From NCBI GenBank assembly GCA_016742275.1, contig JACVCD010000013.1, forward strand, positions 62,001 through 126,000: a DNA stretch of 64,000 nt, written 5' to 3'. The position numbers and the translations under genes are program-made. The notes under the pieces were generated by a model, which did not search any database, had not been told where the DNA came from, and was given only the letters and a program-made list of their open reading frames with translations. This DNA comes from Gemmatimonadaceae bacterium. Lineage in GTDB: Bacteria; Gemmatimonadota; Gemmatimonadetes; Gemmatimonadales; Gemmatimonadaceae. Numbering within the stretch: the stretch's first letter is position 1; the number at the start of each line of letters is the position of its first letter. Shown one piece after another: positions 41,590-54,360 of the stretch.

Positions 41590-43245
41590 CTAGTTGCAGA
41601 GGAGACGGAAGCGCCGCGAGACGGGCGTTCCGTCGGCCTGCGGGCGGGCAATCAGGGTGTCGGTTACGGGGAAACACCGCTGCGCCGACGTCTTCACCTC
41701 GTAGCGACCCGTTGGCAGGAGCAGCATACCGGCACTGTCGGCGCGGGTCTCCAGCGCGATGCCGCCATCGAGCGGCGCGATGGCCACCCGGGCGTCGCGC
41801 GGCTCCACATCGAATTTCACCGTCACGCAGTTACGCACCGGCAATTCGATCTGCAGTTCCTGGCCCGCCTTGACCGGACCAAGCACCGAATCCCTCTCTG
41901 CCCACTGACAGGTGGCTGGGGCGTTCGGCAGCACGGCCCGTACGGTCAGGCGCGCACCGGGTGGGCGCTCACCGGTCCACGAACCAACGCCAACCTGCCG
42001 ATTGTCCACGAAGAGCTGTGCACTGTCATGTGTGAGGAGAGACAGGCTGAAGGTGCGCGGCGTCGCTGCAGGGCGCGGACGGGCAGGGGCCGGCTTCGTG
42101 GCTCCGGAGGCCTGCGTTGTGTCTGACACAATAGGCCCACCGGGCACGGAAACTCGTGGTGCGCTGTCCGATGGGAGCGGCAGGCGACCGGCCGCTGATG
42201 TGTCAGTTGATGTGCCAGGTGCCGAAGGACCCGGCGTTTGCGGGAACAACCCGGCGGGTATCCTGAGCCACAAGCTCAGGGTGAGAAGAGTCAGAATTGC
42301 CGCGGCACCAAACGTGGGAATGACCCAGCGGCGCGATGGCTTGGCTACCGGTGCCGGTGTGTGCCAGGCCTCGATGGTGTGCGAGGTCGAGCGCAGTGTA
42401 CTGGCGCCAGCCTGTGCTGGTGCGGTTGGCAGCGAAGCCAAGGCGTCGACCAACTGCAACGCCGTTGCATAACGCTGTTCGGGCAGCTTGGCGAGAAGAC
42501 GCTGCAGTACGGCATCGAATTCCGGCGAGATCTCGTCGTTGAACTCACGCGCCGATGGCGCCGGTGTTTCGATGTGTTGGCGCGAGATGGCGTACCAGTC
42601 TTCGCCATCGAAGGGCAGGCGACCAGTCGCGGCGCGAAACAGCGTGACCCCCAGCGCATAGAGATCGCTACGACCGTCGACGTCGCCGCCACGCGCCTGT
42701 TCCGGGCTGAAATAGTGTGGGGTGCCCTGGACCTCTGCGGTGGCGTGTTCACCCGTTATTGCCGTCAGGGCGCGGGCCAGACCAAAGTCGGCGACTACGG
42801 CCTGCCCCTCATTGTCGAGCAGGATGTTGTCGGGCTTGATGTCGCGGTGCACGATTTGCGCCGCATGGGCCTGGCTCAGTGCGGCCGCAACGCCGATGCC
42901 GAGGCTGACGCACTCGGTCTCTGGCAGGTGCCCCACGAGTGACAGTCGGCGCCCGAGAGTGATCGGGTACAGATCCATGGCCACGAACGCCGCTCCATCC
43001 ACTGCACCCACGTCACGCACGGACACAATGTGGCGATGGCGCAATCGCGCTGCGGTCGCTGCCTCTCTGCGGAAACGGGCTTCGGCTTCTTCCCGACCTG
43101 CGAATTCCGGCCTCAGGATCTTGAGGGCGACCGGAATCTCAAGATCCTGATCGACCGCCTCATAGACCCACGAAAAGGCCCCCGTCCCGAGGAGACGGAT
43201 GACCCGATACTTACCGATGATTCGCCCCAGATATCGATCGGGCAC
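41590..43245 (-). CDS. PknB-type Ser/Thr protein kinase with transmembrane helix and PEGA-like tail
   Basis: This is a 551-residue membrane kinase. The kinase domain spans about 10-270: glycine loop LGTGAFSWV, K42 in VALKIL, HRDIKPDN (H133-D135), DFG (153-155), and GTPHYFSPEQ then SDLYALG. A linker then leads to a single transmembrane helix (about 308-328) and an extracytoplasmic Pro/Thr/Ser-rich segment. The C-terminus has beta-strand modules (DSAQLFVDNRQVGVG; VKFDVEPRDARVAIAP; LLPTGRYEVKT) that resemble PEGA or carbohydrate-binding repeats. Cys in CQW, NCV, RCF and the final LCN are probably disulfide-bonded outside the membrane. The sensed ligand is unknown. Confidence 0.92.
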   Translation of the reverse strand: MPDRYLGRIIGKYRVIRLLGTGAFSWVYEAVDQDLEIPVALKILRPEFAGREEAEARFRREAATAARLRHRHIVSVRDVGAVDGAAFVAMDLYPITLGRRLSLVGHLPETECVSLGIGVAAALSQAHAAQIVHRDIKPDNILLDNEGQAVVADFGLARALTAITGEHATAEVQGTPHYFSPEQARGGDVDGRSDLYALGVTLFRAATGRLPFDGEDWYAISRQHIETPAPSAREFNDEISPEFDAVLQRLLAKLPEQRYATALQLVDALASLPTAPAQAGASTLRSTSHTIEAWHTPAPVAKPSRRWVIPTFGAAAILTLLTLSLWLRIPAGLFPQTPGPSAPGTSTDTSAAGRLPLPSDSAPRVSVPGGPIVSDTTQASGATKPAPARPRPAATPRTFSLSLLTHDSAQLFVDNRQVGVGSWTGERPPGARLTVRAVLPNAPATCQWAERDSVLGPVKAGQELQIELPVRNCVTVKFDVEPRDARVAIAPLDGGIALETRADSAGMLLLPTGRYEVKTSAQRCFPVTDTLIARPQADGTPVSRRFRLLCN

Positions 43246-43255
43246 GCGTTGGTCC

Positions 43256-43284
43256 TTTACAGGAGAGGCGAAGGGGAGTAAGCT
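43256..43284 (+). promoter_or_regulatory. Promoter of rpsO
   Basis: TTTACA (43256-43261), 17-bp spacer, TAAGCT (43279-43284) in AGTAAGCTAC. The -10 decamer is identical to that of the rplM promoter. Transcription from near 43291 gives a leader of about 70 nt to rpsO. Confidence 0.72.
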
Positions 43285-43359
43285 ACCGTGCTACCGGCAA
43301 TTGGGCGCAACAACCGCTGCGCAAAACACGCGCTGGCAACGGCTGAGAATACAACGACG

Positions 43360-43620
43360 ATGGCGTTCGACAAGGCTTCCACGATCGATAAGTACCGGGC
43401 CCATGAAGGGGACACCGGTTCCACCCGTGTGCAGATTGCAATCCTCACGGAGCGCATCAACTACCTCACGGGTCATTTCCGTACGCATGCGAAGGACCAT
43501 CATGGTCGTCGCGGCCTCCTCAAGATGGTCGGCAAGCGCCGCCGCCTGCTCGACTACCTGAAGCGTACGGACGTGCAGCAGTATCGCACGCTCGTGCAGG
43601 ACCTTGGACTCCGGTACTAA
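43360..43620 (+). CDS. rpsO: 30S ribosomal protein S15
   Basis: The 86-residue S15 has [49 protein letters not shown] and a C-terminal [12 protein letters not shown]. The ATG at 43360 gives the normal length; an earlier in-frame start would add 24 non-conserved residues inside the leader. pnp follows 78 nt later, the common bacterial order. Confidence 0.97.
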   Translation: MAFDKASTIDKYRAHEGDTGSTRVQIAILTERINYLTGHFRTHAKDHHGRRGLLKMVGKRRRLLDYLKRTDVQQYRTLVQDLGLRY

Positions 43621-43639
43621 GCCGGTTTACGTCGCATCG

Positions 43640-43670
43640 TCGCGCGGGGGCAACTATGCCTCCCGCGCGA
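43640..43670 (+). terminator. rpsO-pnp intergenic hairpin
   Basis: Stem TCGCGCGGG / CCCGCGCGA continued by GGC/GCC, with a short loop, then TTTGCG. In other bacteria this position holds a partial terminator and an RNase III site controlling pnp; that role is inferred. Confidence 0.6.
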
Positions 43671-43698
43671 TTTGCGTTCTCATGAGGCAACAAAGCAG

Positions 43699-45900
<2,202 letters not shown>

Positions 45901-47212
45901 CGCTTCGGGCGCTGCGGCGCCCACGCTGCACCGAACGGACCTTCCCAATGGACTGACCGTGCTCTCGGAACACGTTCCGGGAGCGCGGTCGGTTGCTTTC
46001 GGGGCCTGGGTCCGTGCAGCGACATTGCATGAGTCTCCCGAGCAGATGGGTGTTTCGCATCTGCTCGAGCATATGGTGTTCAAGGGCACGCGTTCGCACA
46101 GCGCGCAGGACATTGCGCTGTCGCTGGAAACGCTGGGCGGTTCGCTCGATGCCTACACCGAACGTGAGCACACGTCGTATCAGGCGCGTGTACTCGATGA
46201 ACACCTCGTTGATGCTGCAGGCGTCATCGGCGAGTTGATCTTCGAGCCATTGCTGCGTCACGACGACCTGTCGCTCGAACGCAAGGTGATCCTCGAAGAG
46301 ATCAGCATGGTCGAGGACACACCGGACGACATCATCTTCGACGTGCACAATCGTGCGCTGTGGGGCGATCATCCGCATGGATACGCCATTCTCGGCACGC
46401 GCGATACCGTGCGCGGACTCGATGTCGACGAACTGCGTGCGCTCCATTCACGCGCGTATCACCCCGGGCGCCTGGTGGTTGCGGCGAGTGGTCGCGTCGA
46501 TCATGAGCAATTGCTTGAGGTGCTCGATCGCACGGGTTGGGTACAGCGCCCGCGTGGTGACATGACGCCATTCGCCGTGGATCCCGTAGAAGCTGCGGGT
46601 CCGCACGCCGAACATGTGTTGCGCCGCGACATTGGGCAGACGCACATCGTGTTGGGTGGGCAGGGCATCGCGCACGGTGATCCGCGGCGCTTCGCGTTTG
46701 CCGTGGTGGACATGCTGCTTGGCGGCGGCATGAGTTCCAAACTCTTTCAGCGTGTGCGCGAAGAATTGGGGCTCGCCTACAGCGTGTCGACATTCAACAG
46801 TGCATTTGCCGACACTGGCGCACATGGTGTGTATCTCGCGAGCACACCAGAGAGTGCGCAGGAAGCACTCGATGCCGTGCGTGAAGTGATGCACGAGGTC
46901 GCCAGCAACGGTCTTACTGCTGCTGAGCTGGCCGCGGGCAAACGTCAGTTGCGCGGGCAGTTGGTGTTGTCGATGGAAGGTGTATCTTCGCGAATGTATC
47001 GTGCAGCGACGACCGCGTTGTACGGTGAACCATTTCGTACGGTCGACGAGCTGATGGCACTCGTGGATGCCATTGACGAAGACACGGTGCATGAAGTTGC
47101 CCGTGATTACTTCGCCCCCGATCGTCACGTGCTCGTGAGCCTGGGTCCCCAGGCCGTGCGCTGAGCGATCGGCTCCAGTCTCTGAACAATCCCTCCTCTT
47201 CACGAGCCGAAC

Positions 47213-48328
47213 ATGCGTATCGGGGTACCGAAAGAGATCAAGACGAATGAAAACCGCGTGGCGCTTGTTCCGGCCGGCGCGGAAGCGTTGACTGCCGCTG
47301 GTCACGAAGTGTTCATCGAAACGGGCGCCGGTATTGGCAGCGGTTTCGATGACGATGCATATCGTGCGGTTGGTGCGCAGATCGTGCCGGATGCGGCGTC
47401 GGCGTGGGGCAAGGCTGAACTGCTGCTCAAGGTGAAGGAGCCGATCGCAGCAGAGTGGCAGTATCTGCGTCCGGACCTGACGTTGTTCACGTACTTCCAT
47501 TTCGCAGCAGATGAAGCGCTGACCAAGGCGCATCTGGCGAGTGGGGCCACGTGCATCGCGTACGAGACGGTGGAATTGCCGAATCGCGATCTGCCGTTGC
47601 TGATCCCGATGTCTGAAGTGGCCGGCCGCATGGCCGTGCAGGAAGGCGCCAAGTACCTCGAGAAGCTCTACGGCGGTCGTGGCGTGCTGCTGGGTGGCGT
47701 GCCGGGTGTGGCGCCTGCCAAGGTCGTGATCCTGGGCGGCGGCATTGTGGGTGTGAACGCCGCGAAGATGGCGGCTGGACTCGGCGCCAAGGTTGTCGTG
47801 CTGGATCTCTCGCTCGAGCGTTTGCGCTACCTGAGCGATGTGATGCCGGCCAACGTGCAGTTAGTGCACTCCAACCGTCACAACATCCTCGAGCAGATCA
47901 GCACCTGCGATCTCGTGATCGGTGGCGTGCTCATTCCGGGTGCCAAGGCGCCCAAGCTCGTACGCAAGGCGGATCTGGCGCGCATGCGTCCTGGTGCCGT
48001 CATCGTGGACGTGGCCGTCGACCAGGGTGGCTGTGTTGAGACCATCAAGCCGACCACGCACGAGAATCCGACGTACACGGTGGATGGCATCATCCACTAC
48101 GGTGTGGCCAACATGCCCGGGGCCGTTCCGCGCACGTCCACGCTGGCCCTCACCAACGCCACGCTGCCCTACACCCTCCAGCTGGCCAACAAGGGCTGGA
48201 AGAAGGCACTGACGGACAGCCCGGCCCTGCTCAAGGGGCTCAACATGTCGGCTGGCAAGGTTACGTATGCTGGCGTGGCTGAGGCCTTCGGCATGGACCT
48301 GGCGGATCCGGCCAGCTTCCTGAGCTGA
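47213..48328 (+). CDS. ald: Alanine dehydrogenase
   Basis: Ald interconverts L-alanine and pyruvate with NAD and ammonia. The 371-residue protein shows [18 protein letters not shown], the catalytic Lys in LLKVKEP, the catalytic His in [12 protein letters not shown]-binding [29 protein letters not shown] and [16 protein letters not shown]. Length is standard. It could serve nitrogen metabolism or supply L-alanine to wall synthesis. Confidence 0.97.
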   Translation: MRIGVPKEIKTNENRVALVPAGAEALTAAGHEVFIETGAGIGSGFDDDAYRAVGAQIVPDAASAWGKAELLLKVKEPIAAEWQYLRPDLTLFTYFHFAADEALTKAHLASGATCIAYETVELPNRDLPLLIPMSEVAGRMAVQEGAKYLEKLYGGRGVLLGGVPGVAPAKVVILGGGIVGVNAAKMAAGLGAKVVVLDLSLERLRYLSDVMPANVQLVHSNRHNILEQISTCDLVIGGVLIPGAKAPKLVRKADLARMRPGAVIVDVAVDQGGCVETIKPTTHENPTYTVDGIIHYGVANMPGAVPRTSTLALTNATLPYTLQLANKGWKKALTDSPALLKGLNMSAGKVTYAGVAEAFGMDLADPASFLS

Positions 48329-48360
48329 CCTTCAGCCGAGCTTTCAGGCAGCTGTTGTTC

Positions 48361-48406
48361 TGCGGCCATCTCGGCGACTTGCCCGGGATGGCCGCATGGC
48401 ATTTTT
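48361..48406 (+). terminator. Terminator after ald
   Basis: Stem TGCGGCCAT / ATGGCCGCA with an 18-nt loop, followed shortly by ATTTTT (48401-48406). It begins 33 nt past the ald stop. Confidence 0.75.
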
Positions 48407-48467
48407 GGGAATCCCGTCCCGGAAGCGTGGCGCCAAGACGTGGTCTAGATCACGCAATAGCAACAGC

Positions 48468-48496
48468 TTGTCCGCATTCGCGTTAACCGATACCTT
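48468..48496 (+). promoter_or_regulatory. Candidate promoter of the mreBCD-mrdA-rodA cluster
   Basis: TTGTCC (48468-48473) and TACCTT (48491-48496) are 17 bp apart, giving a leader of about 66 nt to mreB. The -10 match is moderate. Confidence 0.5.
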
Positions 48497-48568
48497 ACCG
48501 CCAGCCGCCGTACCCCGTTTTTCATCGAGGCGCCCCCGATATTGGGCGCGCCGCCCCGAGCCATCTGG

Positions 48569-49606
48569 ATGTTCTGGCCTTTCAGCAAGTCCAATTCGTT
48601 CTTCCCGGCGAATGCCATCGCCGTTGATCTTGGCACCGCCAACACGCTGATCTACGTCAAAGGCGAGGGGATCGTGCTGAACGAACCCTCGGTCGTGGCG
48701 CTCGATCGCGAAACGAAAAAGATCAAGGGCGTTGGACTCGAGGCCAAACGCATGCTCGGTCGTACGCCGGATGGCATCATGGCCGTGCGTCCCATGAAGG
48801 ACGGCGTAATCGCCGACTTCGACGTGACCGAGAAGATGCTGCGCTACTTCCTTACGCTTGTGATCGACAAGCATGTCTTCAAGGTGAAGCCGCGCGTGAT
48901 TGTGTGTGTGCCGTCAGGCATCACGGAAGTAGAGAAGCGCGCCGTGCGTGACTCCGCGCTTGGCGCCGGAGCGAAAGAAGTGTTCATGGTGACGGAACCG
49001 ATGGCTGCAGCCATTGGTGTTGGTCTGCCGGTGGAATCGCCGACGGGCAACATGGTCATCGACATTGGTGGTGGCACAACGGAAATCGCTGTTATTGCGC
49101 TCTCCGGCATCGTGAGCGACACGTCTATTCGTACGGGCGGTGACGAGCTCGATATCAGCATCGTGCAGTTCATGCGTAAGAACTACAATCTGCTGATCGG
49201 TGAGCCCACGGCGGAGCAGATCAAGATTCAGATCGGATCTGCATATCCCGTGGGTGACGAGCGCGAAATGGAAGTGAAGGGACGCGATCTCGTGTCGGGT
49301 ATTCCGAAAACGGTGCGCGTGCACTCGAGCGAAATTCGCGAAGCGGTGCAGGAACCCATTCAGCAGATCGTTGATGCGGTGCGTCGTGCACTCGAAATCA
49401 CGCCGCCGGAACTGGCATCAGATATCGTGGATCGCGGTATCGTGATGACGGGTGGTGGCGCGCTCATTCGCGGTCTCGATGTGCTGCTCAGTCAGGAAAC
49501 GGGATTGCCCATTCACGTGGACGAAGATCCTCTCACGTGTGTTGTACGCGGTACCGGCAAGATTCTCGACGACGAAGAGAAGTACTGGTCAGTGCTCACC
49601 ACTTGA
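48569..49606 (+). CDS. mreB: Rod-shape-determining protein MreB
   Basis: MreB is the bacterial actin that organises lateral wall growth. The 345-residue protein shows [16 protein letters not shown] (phosphate 1), [15 protein letters not shown] (phosphate 2), [16 protein letters not shown] and [15 protein letters not shown]. The N-terminus [12 protein letters not shown] gives an amphipathic membrane-binding helix. The ATG at 48569 is chosen over one nine codons earlier because of this. First gene of the elongasome cluster. Confidence 0.97.
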   Translation: MFWPFSKSNSFFPANAIAVDLGTANTLIYVKGEGIVLNEPSVVALDRETKKIKGVGLEAKRMLGRTPDGIMAVRPMKDGVIADFDVTEKMLRYFLTLVIDKHVFKVKPRVIVCVPSGITEVEKRAVRDSALGAGAKEVFMVTEPMAAAIGVGLPVESPTGNMVIDIGGGTTEIAVIALSGIVSDTSIRTGGDELDISIVQFMRKNYNLLIGEPTAEQIKIQIGSAYPVGDEREMEVKGRDLVSGIPKTVRVHSSEIREAVQEPIQQIVDAVRRALEITPPELASDIVDRGIVMTGGGALIRGLDVLLSQETGLPIHVDEDPLTCVVRGTGKILDDEEKYWSVLTT

Positions 49607-49623
49607 TGGTGCGTTGAGGCGCG

Positions 49624-50682
49624 GTGCCACGTAATTCAACCCGCAACTCACGCGGAGAAGGTCGACTCGACACCGGTCTCGTGCTGGTGTGTGTCATACT
49701 GGCCATCCTGGCCCTGGTTTCGCCGCGCCGCTCACGCGAGCAGGTGGCGGCTACGTTGCGAGCGACGGTGTTGTCACCGCTCGTGAATCTCGAAGCCCAG
49801 TCGGCAACTGTGCGCGCGGCCGTGATGTCGCGCGGCGCTGTTCTTCAGGCACGTGGTGCGCTGGTTGTTGATACGTTCTCACTGCGCACGGTGCGCGATG
49901 AGAATGCGACCCTGCGCGGCTTGCTTGGTCTGTCGGCGCGATTGCAGGATGGTTTTGTGCCTGCGGAATTGCTGCCACAGCGCACGGGTGATGAGTTCAC
50001 GATGACGCTCACTGCCGGCAGCAATGTCGGTGTTGAGGCATTCGCGCCCGTGGTAACGGCTGATGGCCTCGTGGGCATGATTGCCACTGTTGATCGCAAC
50101 ACCAGCAGTGCGCTGACGTGGGCGCATCCGGATTTTCGTGTCAGTGCGATGAGCGTGGATCAGACAGCATTCGGCATTGTGCAACCACATCTCGCCGATG
50201 GCGCTGAGCGCTGGTTGCTCGAGATGCGTGGTGTGCCATTCCGCGCCAAGCTCGATACGGGCACGCTGATCGTGAGTTCAGGACTTGGGGCTACGTATCC
50301 GCGCGGTATTCCCGTCGGTGTCGTGCTCGGCGAGATCACCACGCCGGAGAAGTGGGCGCGCACGTACCTGCTGCGTCCCGTTGTACTGCCGGAAGCCATT
50401 GGGCCGGTGTTGGTACTCAAGCCGGCCCGCGTGCAGCTCGGTGTGAACGGTGTGTGGACCAGTGTCGTTGCTGCGGACAGCGCCGCACGAGCAGTCGCGG
50501 CAGCGGGTGATTCGATTGCGCGCAAGACGGCGTTCGACGAACTCGCGGCGCGTCGTGCGGTGTTGGATTCGTTGCGTGCAGACAGTCTGGCCAAGGCCGA
50601 TACCATTGGCGGAGGATTGGGGCAGCGTCCTGACACCACGCGCCGTCAGGGGCCGCCACCGCTTGCTCCGCTACGCCGATGA
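49624..50682 (+). CDS. mreC: Rod-shape-determining protein MreC
   Basis: This 352-residue bitopic protein has a short cytoplasmic N-terminus and one TM (LVLVCVILAILALVS). A coiled-coil region follows, then the beta-sandwich core (AEVLPQ-type segment PAELLPQRTGDEF and SVDQTAFGIVQPHLADGAE, then GLGATYPRGIPVGVV). The C-terminal 40 residues are a charged, Pro-ending tail (RRQGPPPLAPLRR). It bridges MreB and the synthases. GTG start; no overlap with mreB. Confidence 0.93.
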   Translation: MPRNSTRNSRGEGRLDTGLVLVCVILAILALVSPRRSREQVAATLRATVLSPLVNLEAQSATVRAAVMSRGAVLQARGALVVDTFSLRTVRDENATLRGLLGLSARLQDGFVPAELLPQRTGDEFTMTLTAGSNVGVEAFAPVVTADGLVGMIATVDRNTSSALTWAHPDFRVSAMSVDQTAFGIVQPHLADGAERWLLEMRGVPFRAKLDTGTLIVSSGLGATYPRGIPVGVVLGEITTPEKWARTYLLRPVVLPEAIGPVLVLKPARVQLGVNGVWTSVVAADSAARAVAAAGDSIARKTAFDELAARRAVLDSLRADSLAKADTIGGGLGQRPDTTRRQGPPPLAPLRR

Positions 50683-50692
50683 GGGATTGCTG

Positions 50693-51202
50693 ATGCGCTC
50701 TCCTGCACCTACTCCGGGTCTTGGCAGCATGCTGCGGGCGTGGGTCGGCTTTTCCTTGCTGATCCTGGCCCAGTTTGGCGTGCGCCCGCTCATTCCCGGT
50801 CGTGTGGCGGTGGACTTTGCGCTCATCGCCGTGCTGTTCTCGTCGGTGCGCATGCGTCCTGGTTTTGCTGCGCTCACCGGCTTTGCGGTCGGTGTGGCGC
50901 TCGATGCGTTGGCGCCGGATAGCTTCGGCGCGAGTGCGCTGGTGCTGACATTGATCGCGTTCGGCGCCTCGTGGCTCAAGGCGGTGTTCTTTGCCGATCA
51001 CGTGGGCCTTACGGGCCTCTTCGTGTTCGGCGGAAAGTGGTTGTTCGACATTGCCACCACGTTGCTGACGGGCGTGTCGAGCGGCACGACCCTGGTGGTG
51101 GCGTTGCTGGTGTGGGCGCCACTTTCGGCGGCACTCACGGCGCTCGTTGCGGTACTACTGCTCGTACTCTTCCGCCCGCTGTATCGCCCGCAGGCGATAT
51201 AG
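50693..51202 (+). CDS. mreD: Rod-shape-determining protein MreD
   Basis: This 169-residue polytopic inner-membrane protein has five to six hydrophobic helices (e.g. GFSLLILAQFGV, VDFALIAVLFSSV, GFAVGVALDALAPD, TTLVVALLVWAPLSAALTALV). VDFALI followed by GFAVGVALDAL is typical of MreD. The ATG at 50693 has GAGG 9 nt upstream and gives the family length; a longer frame reading into mreC is not supported. It lies 10 nt after mreC. Confidence 0.9.
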   Translation: MRSPAPTPGLGSMLRAWVGFSLLILAQFGVRPLIPGRVAVDFALIAVLFSSVRMRPGFAALTGFAVGVALDALAPDSFGASALVLTLIAFGASWLKAVFFADHVGLTGLFVFGGKWLFDIATTLLTGVSSGTTLVVALLVWAPLSAALTALVAVLLLVLFRPLYRPQAI

Positions 51203-51244
51203 CGTGGCCTCGTTTGGGAACCGTTCCCTGAGGGAAGTCGGCTG

Positions 51245-53005
51245 GTGAGTTACCATCCGAATGCGGTGCTGCGCCGCGCCCGTGTTGCGCGCGGTTTGTT
51301 GTTCACGATTTTCCTGCTCCTTGGCGGGTCGTTTTTCCGCGCGCAGGTGCTGCAGAACGCCGAGTACGTGCTGGCGTCCGAGAGCAATCGTTTGCGCGAA
51401 GTGCCGCTGCCGGGTTCGCGCGGCATCATCTACGATCGCAATGGCGAGATCATCGCCGAGAATTTGCCGGGCTATTCGGTTTCAATTCTGAGTCCGACTT
51501 CGGACTCCTTGCGTTCGGCGCTGCGCACGCTGGCCACGGTGGTCGACATTGATTCGGCGCAGCAGGAGCTCGCGGTTCGTCGCTACCAGCGAGCACCAAC
51601 GCGTCCAGCGGTCATTTTCAATGACGCGTCGTTTCAGATCGTGTCGGTGCTCGAAGAGCGGCGTGCGGAATTTCCCGGGCTGATCATTCAGAGTTCGCCG
51701 AAGCGTTATTACCCGGACGGGCCTGCGGTGGCGGCGCTGGTGGGGTACACCGGTGAAATCACCGAAGGTGATCTGGCGAAGGAGCGTTTCGAGTCGTACA
51801 AGGCCGGGCAGCAGATCGGCAAGGCCGGTATCGAGCTGCAGTACGAAGAGAAGCTCCGCGCTCTTGAGGGGCAGCGTTTCGTGGAAGTCGATGCGCGCAA
51901 TCGTGTGGTACGAGACAATGGTGTGCGTCCGGAAGTGCAACCGGAAGCGCCGCCGCCACTCCGTACGCATATCGATATCGATCTTCAGCGATATGCGCAC
52001 GCTTACTTCGGTGACTCGTTGCGCGGGGCAGTCGTTGCACTGGAACCAAAGACTGGTGGAGTGCTCGCGTTGTACAGCGCGCCGAGCTACGACATCAACC
52101 GGTTTATTGGTGGTGCGCCATTCTCGTTCTATAACGCCCTATTGAACGACAAGCACAAACCTCTCTATAATCGCGCTCTGGCTGGAACCTATGCACCAGC
52201 GTCTACATGGAAGCTGGCTACAGCGATCATGGGGTTGGAGCGTGGACTCGTCACGATGGATACGCGCATGCCGGTGCCGTGCACCGGCGGCTATTACTAC
52301 GGCCGCGTGTTCAAGTGCTGGGATAAGAGGGGTCACGGCGACATCACGTTGGCGCAGGCAATCGCAAAGTCCTGTGATGTGTACTTCTACCAGCTTGGGC
52401 TGCGGATCGGCTTGGACAGTCTACTGGCGGGCGGTGTGCGCCTGCGATTCGACCGGAAAAGCGGCGTTGATCTGCCATTCGAGATCAAGTCCACATGGCC
52501 CGCCGACAGAGCTTACTTCGACAAGCAGTATGGCAAGCGCGGATGGAATCCATCAGTCGTGCTCAGTCTGTCGATCGGACAGGCCGACAACGCGCAGACA
52601 CCCATCAACATGGCGAAGTTTTATACGGCGCTCGCCACCGATGGATCTGCCGCCACACCACAAATTGTCGCGCGTGAACCCGAGCGCGAAAAAATCCTCA
52701 ACATCACACCCGAGCAGTTGCAAGGGGTGAAGGACGCGCTGGCCGATGTGCTTTCACGCGGTACGGCGGCTGGCGCCCAGATCAAGGGTCTCACAATTGC
52801 CGGCAAGACCGGTACTGCGCAGGTCAACGGTCAGAAGGACAATGCCTGGTTCGTGGGCTACGCACCGGCCGACAATCCGAAGATCGTTGTCGCCATCATC
52901 GTGGAAGAAGGGTTGCACGGATCATCTGCGGCCCGTGTGGCTACCAAGCTGATGGAGCGCTATCTCAAGGCGTCGTTGACGCTCACGTCGGTGATAAGCG
53001 ACTGA
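51245..53005 (+). CDS. mrdA: Penicillin-binding protein 2 (peptidoglycan transpeptidase)
   Basis: PBP2 crosslinks lateral-wall peptidoglycan. The 586-residue class B PBP has a single N-terminal TM (LLFTIFLLLGGSFF), a pedestal domain (GSRGIIYDRNGEIIAENLPGYSV) and the transpeptidase: S320 in STWK, S376 in SCD and KTGT at 521-524. GTG start at 51245. It forms the elongasome core with RodA, encoded 4 nt downstream. Confidence 0.96.
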   Translation: MSYHPNAVLRRARVARGLLFTIFLLLGGSFFRAQVLQNAEYVLASESNRLREVPLPGSRGIIYDRNGEIIAENLPGYSVSILSPTSDSLRSALRTLATVVDIDSAQQELAVRRYQRAPTRPAVIFNDASFQIVSVLEERRAEFPGLIIQSSPKRYYPDGPAVAALVGYTGEITEGDLAKERFESYKAGQQIGKAGIELQYEEKLRALEGQRFVEVDARNRVVRDNGVRPEVQPEAPPPLRTHIDIDLQRYAHAYFGDSLRGAVVALEPKTGGVLALYSAPSYDINRFIGGAPFSFYNALLNDKHKPLYNRALAGTYAPASTWKLATAIMGLERGLVTMDTRMPVPCTGGYYYGRVFKCWDKRGHGDITLAQAIAKSCDVYFYQLGLRIGLDSLLAGGVRLRFDRKSGVDLPFEIKSTWPADRAYFDKQYGKRGWNPSVVLSLSIGQADNAQTPINMAKFYTALATDGSAATPQIVAREPEREKILNITPEQLQGVKDALADVLSRGTAAGAQIKGLTIAGKTGTAQVNGQKDNAWFVGYAPADNPKIVVAIIVEEGLHGSSAARVATKLMERYLKASLTLTSVISD

Positions 53006-53009
53006 TCAC

Positions 53010-54275
53010 ATGGCCACCACATCCATTCTCAGGCGCCAGTCGGTCGATCTCCCGCTGCTCATCACGGCGCTGCTGCTCAGCATTTTTGGCGTGGCCATGG
53101 TGTTTTCGGCGGGGCAGGTGGAGACACCGCGCCCCGGTATGGCCACACTGTGGCAGAAGCAGGCACTGTGGTTTGGCGCGTCGCTGATTGCGGCATGGGT
53201 GGTTATGCGCGGTTCGGTGCGCCTCATCGAGTGGAGCGCGTGGCCACTTTATGCGCTCGCCTGTGTGCTGCTGCTCATGCTGCAATTCCTCGGCAGTGGA
53301 GCAGGAACAGCGGCCAGTACAAAGCAATGGCTCACCATCGGCGGCGTGCGTCTAGGTCAACCGGCCGAACTCGGGAAGCTCGCGACCACGTTCATGCTGG
53401 CGCGCGTGCTGGCATCGCAGCGCGACACGGTGGCATCACTCCGTGAGTTGTGGAAGCCGCTGCTCATTGTGGCTATCCCATTGTTGCTGGTTCTCGCAAC
53501 CAAGGACCTTGGCACCGCACTCACGTTCATCGGCATCTGTTTCGCCATGCTCTTCTGGGCCGGTGTGCCGTGGCCGTTGTTGCTGATGCTCGCGAGTCCC
53601 GGCATCAGTCTGGTCTTTGCCTTCAGCACCGGCGTATGGGGCGCGTGGTTTCTCGTCCTGATTGCGCTGGTGCTGTGGTACCGCCCATACCTCGTGGAGG
53701 GTGTGGCGCTCGTTGTCACCAATGTCGTGATGGGCGTGGTGGCCCCGCTGCTGTGGGACAAACTCAAGCCTTATCAGCAGAAGCGTTTGCTGGTGTTTCT
53801 CGATCCGTCCATCGACAGCCAGGGCTCCGGCTACAACGTCATTCAGAGCAAGGTGGCCATCGGCTCCGGTGGCATTTTCGGCAAGGGCTTCACGCTCGGT
53901 ACCCAGAAGCGACTCGATTTCATTCCTGAACGACAAACCGACTTCATCTTCTCGATTGTGGGAGAAGAACTGGGTTTTGTCGGGGTGGCATTGGCGTTGG
54001 GTCTCTTCCTCGCCTTGTTTCTGCGCAGCACGCGGGTGGCCAGTCGTGCGTCGGACATGTTTCCCAGTCTGGTGGCCTTCGGCCTCATGTCCGCCTGGTT
54101 CGTGCACGTGGTGGTGAACGTCGGCATGACGCTCAACCTCATGCCGGTCACGGGCATCCCGCTGCCGTTCTTCAGCTACGGCGGATCGTTCCTGATGGTC
54201 AGCTGGCTGGCGGTCGCGGTCATGCTGCGTATCTCGGCCGAGGGGCGCGGCCAGCCGGACGCTTTGGGGCTATAA
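53010..54275 (+). CDS. rodA: RodA, SEDS peptidoglycan glycosyltransferase
   Basis: RodA polymerises lipid II in partnership with PBP2. The 421-residue SEDS protein has about ten TM helices, the catalytic-loop region RLLVFLDPSIDSQGSGYN, SKVAIGSGGIFGKGF, the ERQTDFIFSIVGEELGF loop and a C-terminal GIPLPFFSYGGS signature. The conserved Asp of SEDS enzymes is within the WDKLKPYQQKR-LLVFLD region. Cluster order mreBCD-mrdA-rodA is standard. Confidence 0.96.
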   Translation: MATTSILRRQSVDLPLLITALLLSIFGVAMVFSAGQVETPRPGMATLWQKQALWFGASLIAAWVVMRGSVRLIEWSAWPLYALACVLLLMLQFLGSGAGTAASTKQWLTIGGVRLGQPAELGKLATTFMLARVLASQRDTVASLRELWKPLLIVAIPLLLVLATKDLGTALTFIGICFAMLFWAGVPWPLLLMLASPGISLVFAFSTGVWGAWFLVLIALVLWYRPYLVEGVALVVTNVVMGVVAPLLWDKLKPYQQKRLLVFLDPSIDSQGSGYNVIQSKVAIGSGGIFGKGFTLGTQKRLDFIPERQTDFIFSIVGEELGFVGVALALGLFLALFLRSTRVASRASDMFPSLVAFGLMSAWFVHVVVNVGMTLNLMPVTGIPLPFFSYGGSFLMVSWLAVAVMLRISAEGRGQPDALGL

Positions 54276-54360
54276 AGCTGTAGGAATCCGGTCAAAGCGG
54301 ATCGGGAACCGGACGCAAGGTCTAGCCTTCCGCTGAGCATCTTTCAATCTTTGTAGGTCT

